A DNA stretch of 9,246 bases, taken from contig JASLBJ010000169.1 in NCBI GenBank assembly GCA_030146725.1, positions 1 to 9,246 on the forward strand, written 5' to 3'. Positions within the stretch are counted from its first letter, which is position 1, and each line of letters begins with the position of its first letter. The notes under the pieces are model-generated. The model saw nothing but the letters and a program-made list of their open reading frames with translations, made no database searches and had not been told where the DNA came from. Below are positions 1 to 5,214 of the stretch, piece after piece. Both the position numbers and the translations under genes were made by a program. The DNA comes from Sphingomicrobium sp. Its GTDB lineage: Bacteria > Pseudomonadota > Alphaproteobacteria > Sphingomonadales > Sphingomonadaceae.

Positions 1-1
1 G

Positions 2-460
2 CACCCGGGCCGCTCGGCGACGCTTCGGCTTGGGCCCAAGACGGTGCTCGCGGGATTCGGCGAGCTTCATCCGCGGCTGCACAGGGAGCTGGATGCACCG
101 CGCGGGGCGGTTGCCGGCGAGCTCTACCTCGACGCGCTGCCGGGCCGAGCAGCAGCCACGCGCGCACGGCCGCCGTTTGCGCCGCCGGCGCTGCAGGCGG
201 TCACGCGCGACTTCGCTTTCTTCGTGCCCGACACGCTCACCGCCGATGCGCTGGTGCGGGCGGTGCGCGGGGCCGACAAGGCGAGCATCAGCGCCGTGCG
301 GCTGTTCGACCGCTATCGGCCGGATGGCGGCGAGCTGAGCCTTGCGCTCGAGGTGACGCTTCAGCCTGGAATGAAGAGCTTCACCGATGCCGAGATCGGG
401 GCTGTGTCGGCGCGGATCGTGGCTGCCGCGGAGAAGCTTGGAGCGCGGCTCAGGGGTTAG
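2..460 (+). CDS. pheT: Phenylalanine--tRNA ligase beta subunit, C-terminal part (5' end outside window)
   Basis: The beta subunit of the heterotetrameric cytoplasmic PheRS charges tRNA-Phe with phenylalanine. Only the last 152 codons are present, and the reading frame is open from base 2. The fragment starts at HPGRSATLRLG, which matches the HPG(Q/R)SA segment late in the PheT catalytic-like core, followed by FGELHPR. From about residue 60 of the fragment (VTRDFAFFVPD, then LFDRYRPDGGELSLALEVTLQ and FTDAEIGAVSARI) it matches the FDX-ACB anticodon-binding domain that closes bacterial PheT. The TAG stop is at 458-460, directly after the expected end of that domain, so the C-terminus looks intact. 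The last 11 bases overlap the end of the convergent plsC gene, and no terminator hairpin is visible between them. pheS would be expected further upstream, outside the window. Confidence 0.95.
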   Translation, partial: HPGRSATLRLGPKTVLAGFGELHPRLHRELDAPRGAVAGELYLDALPGRAAATRARPPFAPPALQAVTRDFAFFVPDTLTADALVRAVRGADKASISAVRLFDRYRPDGGELSLALEVTLQPGMKSFTDAEIGAVSARIVAAAEKLGARLRG

Positions 461-1181
461 CCTGAGGCTCGGGGTTGGCGAAGGCCGGCTCCAGCGCATT
501 GATCGCGGCATGGACGCGGGCTTCGATCTCTTCGCGCTTGAGGCCCGGCTCGATGGTGGCGCCGACCCGGAATGTGACCGCGCCGGGGTGCTTGAGGAGG
601 CCGCGGGTCCACAGGCGGCCGCTGTCGACGGCGATCGGGACGACCGGAAGCCCGAGCACGCGGTAGAGGCCGGCGAAGCCTGGGCGGATCGGCGGCGCCT
701 CGCCGACCGGAACACGCGTGCCCTCGGGAAAGATTACCACCGGGCGGTTGTCGGCGACCGCCTTGCGACCGAGGGTAAGCATAGTGCGCAGGGCCGTCGC
801 CCCGGCGTCGCGCTCGACCGGGATGATTCCGTAGCGATGGGCGATCCTCCCCCACAGCGGAAGGTCGGCAAGCTCGCGCTTGAGCACGACGACCGGGTGG
901 GGCAGCAGCCGAAGCACCTCGATCGTCTCGAACATCGACTGGTGCTTGAACGCGATCAGATGCGGGCCCGGCGGGATGCTGCCTTCGAGCCGCGAGCGGA
1001 TTCCGAGCAGGCGATGAGCAAGCGCGGCGTGGAACAGCGACCAGCTGCGAACGACGGCGCCCATCGGAGCGGTGCCGACGAGGCTCATCGCCAGCGCGGC
1101 CGCCACGAACAGGGCGGTCGCGGGATAGAAGATGGCCATGAAGACGAGGCTGCGAAGGCCGGTGATCACAGGTTGGCCCAC
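450..1181 (-). CDS. plsC: 1-acyl-sn-glycerol-3-phosphate acyltransferase (PlsC family)
   Basis: PlsC-type enzymes transfer an acyl chain to lysophosphatidic acid, giving phosphatidic acid, at the cytoplasmic membrane. The 243-residue product has an N-terminal hydrophobic segment (about residues 12-36) and then the four acyltransferase blocks: block I KHQSMFET with H80 (E85 replaces the Asp of the usual HX4D), block II GIIPVERD (118-125), block III FPEGTR (151-156) and block IV VVPIAVDSG (180-188). The length fits the family. The start is a GTG at 1181. An in-frame TAA at 1202-1200 rules out any earlier start, and no clear Shine-Dalgarno precedes the GTG, so initiation may rely on coupling to ydcF; ATG at 1139 is an alternative. 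It is probably the last gene of the ftsE-ftsX-ydcF-plsC run. A lyso-ornithine lipid acyltransferase (OlsA-like) cannot be excluded. Confidence 0.9.
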   Translation of the reverse strand: MGQPVITGLRSLVFMAIFYPATALFVAAALAMSLVGTAPMGAVVRSWSLFHAALAHRLLGIRSRLEGSIPPGPHLIAFKHQSMFETIEVLRLLPHPVVVLKRELADLPLWGRIAHRYGIIPVERDAGATALRTMLTLGRKAVADNRPVVIFPEGTRVPVGEAPPIRPGFAGLYRVLGLPVVPIAVDSGRLWTRGLLKHPGAVTFRVGATIEPGLKREEIEARVHAAINALEPAFANPEPQANP

Positions 1182-1228
1182 ATCACAGGTCGAGCCCCAT
1201 TACAGGTCAAGCCCCATTACAGGTCAAG
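1161..1228 (-). repeat. 17-bp tandem repeat at the ydcF-plsC junction (3 clear units, 1 decayed)
   Basis: Read on the minus strand, CTTGACCTGTAATGGGG occurs twice in perfect tandem (1228-1212 and 1211-1195). It is followed by CTCGACCTGTGATGTGG (1194-1178, three substitutions) and a decayed unit sharing only ACCTGTGAT (1177-1161). The first unit encodes the last codons of ydcF (Leu-Asp-Leu-stop). Each of the first three units has a stop overlapping an ATG (TAATG, TAATG, TGATG). This produces five-codon micro-ORFs (MGLDL, MGLDL, MWANL) in series before and over the plsC start. The array spans the whole intergenic region. Confidence 0.85.
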
Positions 1229-1753
1229 CCAAAGCGCGAGCCGGCGCAGCACGAGCTTGTTGTACTCGCCGAACAAAGTGAGGAAGCCCGGTTCGGTCCG
1301 CACCGCGTCGGGGATCAGCCGGTACCTGGGGCCGAGCACCTGGCCGAACTCGTAGCGGGCGCGGCGCATGTGCCAGTCGCTGGTGACCAGCCGAAGCGAG
1401 GTGTAGTCGCGCTTGACCAGCCAGCGCTGGGCTTCCTCGGCATTGGAGCGGGTGTCGACGGATTCGCTGCCGAGGTCGACGCAGCAGGTGATCAGCCGCT
1501 TGCTCTTTTCTCCAAGGCGGCGAACGAGGTCCGCCTTGGTCACCGTCGGGTCGGCGCCGGCGATGAGCATTCGCTCGACGTCGCCGGTCCTGAGTACGGC
1601 AGCCCCCTGCTCGATGCGCCCGGCCCCGCCGGTCAGGACGACCGCCGCGTGGACCTTCGTGCCAGCCGGCGCCGGGCCGTCGAGCGTCGTCGCGAACCAG
1701 ACGAAGCCGAGCGCATAGGCAAGCAGCAGCAGGGAAAGGAGGCGGGCGATCAT
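1217..1753 (-). CDS. YdcF/SanA-like DUF218 membrane-anchored protein
   Basis: The 178-residue product has an N-terminal membrane anchor (about residues 4-23, LLSLLLLAYALGFVWFATTL) and a single DUF218 domain. Recognisable family landmarks are VVLTGGAGRI (38-47), SVDTRSNAEEA (98-108) and LVTSDWHMRRA (122-132), which form the conserved polar pocket of the YdcF/SanA/ElyC group. SanA and ElyC in E. coli are linked to envelope barrier function and envelope polysaccharide metabolism, but the reaction is not established, so no substrate is claimed. Two adjacent cysteines (90-91) are notable in a short protein. The ATG at 1753-1751 overlaps the ftsX stop in an ATGA, implying translational coupling, and TAA is at 1219-1217 inside the 17-bp repeat array. 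The catalytic-like region probably faces the periplasm, inferred from the N-terminal anchor. Confidence 0.85.
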   Translation of the reverse strand: MIARLLSLLLLAYALGFVWFATTLDGPAPAGTKVHAAVVLTGGAGRIEQGAAVLRTGDVERMLIAGADPTVTKADLVRRLGEKSKRLITCCVDLGSESVDTRSNAEEAQRWLVKRDYTSLRLVTSDWHMRRARYEFGQVLGPRYRLIPDAVRTEPGFLTLFGEYNKLVLRRLALWLDL

Positions 1754-2616
1754 ATCGACCGGCGCAATGCCGCGAGCACGGCTGCCCGGGCAACCCCGGT
1801 GGCGAGGATTACCAGTACGAGCGGAACAGAAGCGAGGATCAGCAGGTCGGCAAGGTGCAGCGGAGGTCCGCCGGCCAGCTCTCCGCCAAGCGCCGCTCCG
1901 CCGCCGCCGAGGACCAGCAGTGCAACGGCTGCCGCCGCGGCGCCGGTCAGCGCTCCGGCGATCGCATCGAGCGCGATCTTGCGCTGGAACAGATGCGTGA
2001 GCTGCAGGTCGGTCGCGCCGATGCCGTGCATTACGTCGATCGTCGCGCGGTGTGTATCGAGTGCGCCGCGCGCCGCAAGCACTACCGCGGCTGCGGCCGC
2101 GGCCCCGAGCAGCAGGACGAGCGCAAGCGCGAGTAGCTCAATCAGCCGAAGCGAGCGCAGCAGTTGCCCGAGCGTCGCGCGGTGCGCGGACAGGCGCGCT
2201 CCGGGCATTGCGGCGGCAAGCCGGGATTCGAGCGCAGCGGGATCAGTGCCGGCGAGGTCGAAGGTGATCATCGCCGGCACCGGCAAGTCGGCGGACTCGG
2301 CCGCCGGGCCGAGCCAGCGTTCGAGCGTCCGGCGCATCTCGGCCTCGGGCACCGGGGTTACACGGGTGATGCCGGGGGTCGAGCGGAGCACGCCGAGCGC
2401 GCTCGGAAGCGCCCTCGGTCCGGGCGGGATCTGGACCGCATAGCGCTCGGCGACCCCTTGTTTGATGATCCCGGCGGCATTGGCGAGCGCGAGCCCGGCG
2501 GCAGTGACGAGCAGCATCGCGAAGGTCATGATCGCGATGATCAGCGGAGTCGGACCGCGGCGGCCGCCGGGGAGCAGGCGGCGTTCGGACTCCGACGGGA
2601 ACAGCCAGCCGAGCAT
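1750..2616 (-). CDS. ftsX: Cell division protein FtsX (ABC-transporter-like permease)
   Basis: FtsX pairs with the ATPase FtsE at the division site and controls periplasmic peptidoglycan hydrolase activation. The 288-residue product shows the expected four-helix layout: TM1 about 24-46, a periplasmic domain about 47-157, TM2 about 158-182, TM3 about 213-238 and TM4 about 256-282. The cytoplasmic loop between TM2 and TM3 contains the family motif region around THRATIDVMHGIGATDLQL (188-206), which contacts FtsE. The periplasmic domain, about 110 residues, carries no evident hydrolase domain. The start ATG at 2616-2614 overlaps the ftsE TGA by one base (TGATG), and its own TGA overlaps the ydcF ATG by four bases, so the three genes are likely translated in concert. 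The last three helices are very Ala/Leu/Gly-rich, in keeping with the GC-rich genome. Confidence 0.93.
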   Translation of the reverse strand: MLGWLFPSESERRLLPGGRRGPTPLIIAIMTFAMLLVTAAGLALANAAGIIKQGVAERYAVQIPPGPRALPSALGVLRSTPGITRVTPVPEAEMRRTLERWLGPAAESADLPVPAMITFDLAGTDPAALESRLAAAMPGARLSAHRATLGQLLRSLRLIELLALALVLLLGAAAAAAVVLAARGALDTHRATIDVMHGIGATDLQLTHLFQRKIALDAIAGALTGAAAAAVALLVLGGGGAALGGELAGGPPLHLADLLILASVPLVLVILATGVARAAVLAALRRSI

Positions 2617-3335
2617 CAGTGCCGACCGGCCTGGCGTGCGGGTGCCGGGGGATTGCGCAGCGTTCCGGTCGGATCGACCATCGATCCCTGCTCGAGCCGG
2701 AGCAGCTGCGCACCCGGGATCGAGGCGATCAGCCCGAGATCGTGGGTTGCGACGATGACCGTGGTGCCGAGGCGGTTGAGCGCGGCGAAGAGATGGATCA
2801 GGCGCCTCGCCATTTCCGCATCGACGTTGCCGGTCGGCTCGTCGGCAACGAGCAGTTCGGGATGGCTGATGACCGCGCGGGCGATGGCGACGCGCTGCTG
2901 CTCGCCGCCCGACAGCGTCGCCGGGCGGGCGCCCGAGCGATCGGCCAGGCCGACCCAGGCGAGCATTTCGCGCACCGGCGCCTCGATTTCTCCCGCGCCG
3001 CGCCCGGCGATGCGCAGCGGAAGCGCGACATTGTCGAATGCCGACAGATGAGGGACCAGGCGGAAGTCCTGGAACACGACGCCGATGCGGCGGCGGAATG
3101 CGGGCAGCGCCTCACGCGGCGCATTGGACAGCTCCTCGCCGAACAGGCGCATTCGCCCGCGGGTCGGCCGCTGGGCGAGATAGAGCAGTTTGAGCAGCGA
3201 CGTCTTGCCTGCGCCCGACGGCCCGGTGAGAAAGTAGAAGGTCCCGCTCTGAAGCCTGAAGTCGAGGTCGCGCAGCACTTCGGCACCGGTGCCGTAGCGC
3301 AGCCCAACGCTGTCGAATTCGACGATTGCGGACAG
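2616..3335 (-). CDS. ftsE: Cell division ATP-binding protein FtsE, probable CTG start
   Basis: This is the cytoplasmic ATPase partner of FtsX in the division complex. From the proposed start the product is 239 residues. It carries Walker A GPSGAGKT (38-45), the Q-loop glutamine in VFQD (Q89), signature LSGGEQQRVAIARA (141-154), Walker B LLVADEP (161-167, catalytic E166), the D-loop after TGNVD and the H-loop histidine in ATHD (H198). The length is slightly above the family's usual ~220-230. The frame is open back to an ATG at 3422, but the extra 29 codons (NSNVHGLARRRPHATSR...) do not resemble FtsE and lie in repeat-rich intergenic DNA. Homology should begin near SAIVEFDSVGLRYG. The only start with a good ribosome site there is CTG at 3335-3333, with AGGGGGA seven bases upstream. 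In-frame GTG (3401) and TTG (3392) lack such a site. First gene of the minus-strand run. Confidence 0.92.
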   Translation of the reverse strand: MSAIVEFDSVGLRYGTGAEVLRDLDFRLQSGTFYFLTGPSGAGKTSLLKLLYLAQRPTRGRMRLFGEELSNAPREALPAFRRRIGVVFQDFRLVPHLSAFDNVALPLRIAGRGAGEIEAPVREMLAWVGLADRSGARPATLSGGEQQRVAIARAVISHPELLVADEPTGNVDAEMARRLIHLFAALNRLGTTVIVATHDLGLIASIPGAQLLRLEQGSMVDPTGTLRNPPAPARQAGRH

Positions 3336-3350
3336 CGCCGCTTCCCCCTT
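3336..3350 (-). promoter_or_regulatory. Ribosome binding site supporting the CTG start of ftsE
   Basis: On the minus strand AAGGGGGAAG occupies 3350-3341 and is followed by CGGCG, then CTG. The purine-rich core AGGGGGA (3349-3343) ends seven bases before the CTG, the usual Shine-Dalgarno spacing. No ATG, GTG or TTG lies at a usable distance in the ftsE frame, so this site is the main reason for the start chosen. Confidence 0.5.
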
Positions 3351-3402
3351 GCAACCCGCCCGGCTTGTCGCATGGGGCCGCCGCCTTGCCAATCCATGCA
3401 CA

Positions 3403-3487
3403 TTGCTGTTTAGCACAGGCATGTGGGCTGTTTAGCGGCAGCCAAAGTGGGCTGTTAGCGACAGTCATGGTGGCTGTTCAGCGTCCG
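3403..3487. repeat. Four degenerate direct repeats (about 23-bp period) in the ftsE / zinc-ribbon gene divergent region
   Basis: The core GCTGTTTAGC occurs at 3405-3414 and 3427-3436, GCTGTTAGC at 3451-3459 and GCTGTTCAGC at 3473-3482. Starts are 22, 24 and 22 bases apart, close to two helical turns. The bases after the cores are also related (ACAG or GGCAG, then CATG or CAAA, then GTGG before the next core). Each core is itself close to a dyad (GCTG-TT-CAGC is perfect in the last copy). The set lies upstream of both divergent genes, so it could be repeated operator sites or simply an expanded short repeat. No regulator can be named. Confidence 0.6.
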
Positions 3488-3496
3488 GCATGCCGG
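3485..3496. repeat. 12-bp perfect palindrome CCGGCATGCCGG
   Basis: CCGGCATGCCGG reads identically on both strands. It directly follows the last of the 23-bp-period repeats and lies 43 bases before the ATG of the zinc-ribbon gene. It could be an operator half of the divergent regulatory region. A palindrome this short and GC-rich also arises by chance, so no function is assigned. Confidence 0.4.
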
Positions 3497-3539
3497 CTTG
3501 GCGCGTGGTCATGATGGTTGCAGGAAAGGCTTGGCGCGG

Positions 3540-4433
3540 ATGATCCTTACCTGCCCTTCGTGCGGTACCCAATATACCGTCAAGGATGGCGCGGTCCCGC
3601 CGCAGGGCCGCCAGGTGCGCTGTGCAAGCTGCAAGCACAGCTGGCACCAGAACCCCGATCCCACCGACGAGATGCCGGGCTCCGGGCATGACGACGAGCA
3701 GAGCATCGCCGAAGCCGCGGTTATGCCGCAGAGCAGCGGGCCGGCGGCCGAGGAGCGCGCTTTCGCCGCGTCGATGGCCGAGGGCGATGGACAGCCGGCG
3801 CGGGGTTCGGATGACGGTTTCGCCAGCGATGCGAACCAGGGTTTCGCGGAGGGTTCGGCGGACGGGCGAGCGGCCGAACCGGAGCCGACTAGCCGCCGCC
3901 GCATGGCGCCCCAGGAGCGCAGCCGGGTTGTTGCCGAGGACGAGTGGGTTGCTCCCGCCGACGAGCCCGAACAGGATGATTTCAGCCCGTTTGCCAACCG
4001 CGGGCAGGACACGGAGCGCAAGCGCGGGCGCCTGGTACCGCTGCTGGTCGGCTTGCTCGTGCTGGCCGCGCTGGCCGCCGCATTCTGGTTCCTTGCGCCG
4101 CCGGTGTGGAAGGACAAGCTCGGGATCGCGGGCTTCGGCGAGACTCCGCTGCAGCTGATGATGACGCACAGCGATCGCCAGCGGCTGGCAAGCGGCAACG
4201 AGCTGCTTGCGGTCAGCGGTCGAGTGATCAATCCGACCGAAAAGGTCCAGAAGGTGCCGCCGATCACCGCGCAGCTGCGCAGCAGCGGGGGCAAGGTGGT
4301 CCACAGCTGGACGATTTCGCCGCCCGCGCGGGTGCTTGCGCCGGGTGCGAGCGCGCCGTTCAACAGCGCCGAAGTCAATGTGCCGCCGGGCGGTGATGAA
4401 CTGACGATCACGCTCGGCGCTCCGAAAGTCTGA
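3540..4433 (+). CDS. MJ0042-type zinc-ribbon, single-pass membrane protein with DUF3426-like C-terminus
   Basis: The 297-residue product opens with MILTCPSCGTQYTV, an MJ0042-type zinc ribbon with paired cysteines C5/C8 and C28/C31 (CASCKHSW). A long acidic, low-complexity linker rich in Ala, Gly, Glu and Asp follows (about 40-155). Next come a basic stretch (ERKRGR) and one transmembrane helix (about 164-187, ending FWFLAPPVW). The C-terminal domain (about 200-297) contains LLAVSGRVINPTEKVQKVPPI and APGASAPFNSAEV, resembling the DUF3426/FxLYD-type beta-sandwich domain. The topology inferred is cytoplasmic zinc ribbon and periplasmic sandwich. Function is unknown; membrane-linked sensing or scaffolding is a guess. 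The ATG at 3540 was chosen because the zinc ribbon starts immediately there and AGGAAAGG (3522-3529) precedes it. A TTG at 3498 would add 14 unrelated residues. Divergent from ftsE. Confidence 0.85.
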   Translation: MILTCPSCGTQYTVKDGAVPPQGRQVRCASCKHSWHQNPDPTDEMPGSGHDDEQSIAEAAVMPQSSGPAAEERAFAASMAEGDGQPARGSDDGFASDANQGFAEGSADGRAAEPEPTSRRRMAPQERSRVVAEDEWVAPADEPEQDDFSPFANRGQDTERKRGRLVPLLVGLLVLAALAAAFWFLAPPVWKDKLGIAGFGETPLQLMMTHSDRQRLASGNELLAVSGRVINPTEKVQKVPPITAQLRSSGGKVVHSWTISPPARVLAPGASAPFNSAEVNVPPGGDELTITLGAPKV

Positions 4434-4480
4434 CCTCGGCTGCATGGTCGCGACGCCTGGTTCTGCGCTGCGTGACGCCA

Positions 4481-4509
4481 TTGCGCGGCTGGATACCCTT
4501 TGCTAGAGG
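4481..4509 (+). promoter_or_regulatory. Candidate sigma-70-type promoter for tRNA-Leu
   Basis: TTGCGC (4481-4486) and TAGAGG (4504-4509) are 17 bases apart and lie 47 bases upstream of the tRNA. The -10 side sits in TTTGCTAGAGGCGCC, which resembles TGCTATGGCCGCC before the ankyrin-repeat gene in this window. The -35 matches the consensus only in its first half. The region 4434-4556 has no credible gene and nothing else recognisable. Confidence 0.35.
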
Positions 4510-4556
4510 CGCCGCCTTGCCAGCGGGTGGCTGTTGAAGCCGCTTTTCATGATCGT

Positions 4557-4642
4557 GCGGTCGTGGCGGAATGGTAGACGCGCAGCCTTGAGGTGGCTGT
4601 GGCCGAAAGGCCGTGGAAGTTCGAGTCTTCTCGACCGCACCA
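4557..4642 (+). tRNA. tRNA-Leu, anticodon GAG
   Basis: This complete 86-base class II tRNA folds as expected. The acceptor stem is GCGGTCG (4557-4563) with CGACCGC (4632-4638), the discriminator is A (4639), and the CCA is encoded in DNA (4640-4642). The anticodon stem is CAGCC/GGCTG (4583-4587 and 4595-4599) enclosing the loop TTGAGGT, with anticodon GAG at 4590-4592, which reads CUC and CUU leucine codons. A long variable arm forms a GGCC-GAAA-GGCC hairpin, and the T-arm has TTCGAGT in its loop. The A73 discriminator and long variable arm are the standard leucine identity features. CTC is a frequent codon in this GC-rich genome, so the tRNA should be heavily used. Confidence 0.96.
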
Positions 4643-4643
4643 T

Positions 4644-4675
4644 CCCCCGTGCAGCAAACGTGCCGGGGTGATTTC
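4644..4675 (+). terminator. Probable intrinsic terminator after tRNA-Leu
   Basis: Two bases after the tRNA CCA, CCCCG (4645-4649) and GCA (4651-4653), with one bulged T between them, can pair with TGC and CGGGG (4661-4668). The loop is GCAAACG, and TGATTT follows. The stem is GC-rich and well placed, but the T-run is weak, so it may act with Rho or simply stop 3' processing. Confidence 0.5.
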
Positions 4676-4764
4676 GGACCAGGCGGCAGGTTGCGCGCCT
4701 TTCCTTGCACCACTGCGAGCACCATATGAAACGGGTCGGCCCAGCGGCCCAAGTGGAGCGAACG

Positions 4765-5172
4765 ATGGACAGGATCGAGAAGAGCGACGCCGAGTGGCGG
4801 GCGGAGCTGACCCCCGAGCAGTATCGCGTGCTGCGCGAGGCGGGCACCGAGCGCGCGTTCACGGGCGAACTGCTCGATGTGAAGGACAAGGGCGACTTCG
4901 TCTGCGCGGGCTGCGGCGAGCCATTGTTCGACAGCGAGCACAAATATGACAGCGGCAGCGGCTGGCCGAGCTTTACCGCGCCCAAGGACAGCGCCGCGGT
5001 CAGCGAGCATCGCGATACCGACCATGGAATGGTCCGGACCGAGGTCCGTTGTGCCCGCTGCCAGGGCCATCTCGGGCATGTCTTTCCCGACGGGCCGGGC
5101 GCCGATGGGCTGCGCTACTGCATCAACTCGGCGTCGCTCGCCTTCGCCGGCAAGGACGACGGCGCAAGCTGA
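4765..5172 (+). CDS. msrB: Peptide-methionine (R)-S-oxide reductase MsrB
   Basis: MsrB reduces the R-epimer of methionine sulfoxide in proteins, usually with thioredoxin as electron donor, in oxidative damage repair. The 135-residue product covers a whole MsrB domain. It has zinc-binding cysteine pairs CAGC (C47, C50) and CARC (C96, C99), the GWPSF substrate-pocket motif (66-70), HLGHVFPDG (102-110) and RYCINSASL with the catalytic cysteine C119. These are the only five cysteines, so a separate resolving cysteine is absent and regeneration is presumably direct. No signal peptide is visible, so the protein is cytoplasmic. The ATG at 4765 has GGAG (4755-4758) six bases upstream and gives the family-typical N-terminus [11 protein letters not shown]. 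An earlier ATG at 4705 in the same frame would add 20 unrelated residues. It probably has its own transcription unit downstream of the tRNA hairpin. Confidence 0.95.
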   Translation: MDRIEKSDAEWRAELTPEQYRVLREAGTERAFTGELLDVKDKGDFVCAGCGEPLFDSEHKYDSGSGWPSFTAPKDSAAVSEHRDTDHGMVRTEVRCARCQGHLGHVFPDGPGADGLRYCINSASLAFAGKDDGAS

Positions 5173-5214
5173 CCCTTGTCGGTTGGGCCTGGGCTTTCTA
5201 TCGCTTGAGGCTTG

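Noticed and set aside
387..1355. 322-codon plus-strand frame across plsC and the ydcF end
   Set aside because: It is antisense to PlsC, which has all four acyltransferase blocks. The product is charged low complexity with no recognisable motif.
1370..3051. Overlapping long plus-strand frames opposite ydcF, ftsX and ftsE
   Set aside because: They are shadows of three well-recognised minus-strand genes. Ser/Ala/Arg-rich translations carry no family features.
3403..3487. The four-copy repeat as a CRISPR array
   Set aside because: Cores are about 10 bp with related, not unique, 12-14 bp spacers, and there are no cas genes. Unit size is far too small.
3465..4481. Minus-strand frames (338 and 300 codons) opposite the zinc-ribbon gene
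   Set aside because: The plus-strand product has an intact zinc ribbon, TM helix and ribosome site. The antisense products are Arg- or Ser/Ala-rich without structure.
4557..4680. tRNA-Leu as an integration (att) site of a mobile element
   Set aside because: No copy of the tRNA 3' end is seen elsewhere in the window, and no integrase or foreign-looking genes flank it.
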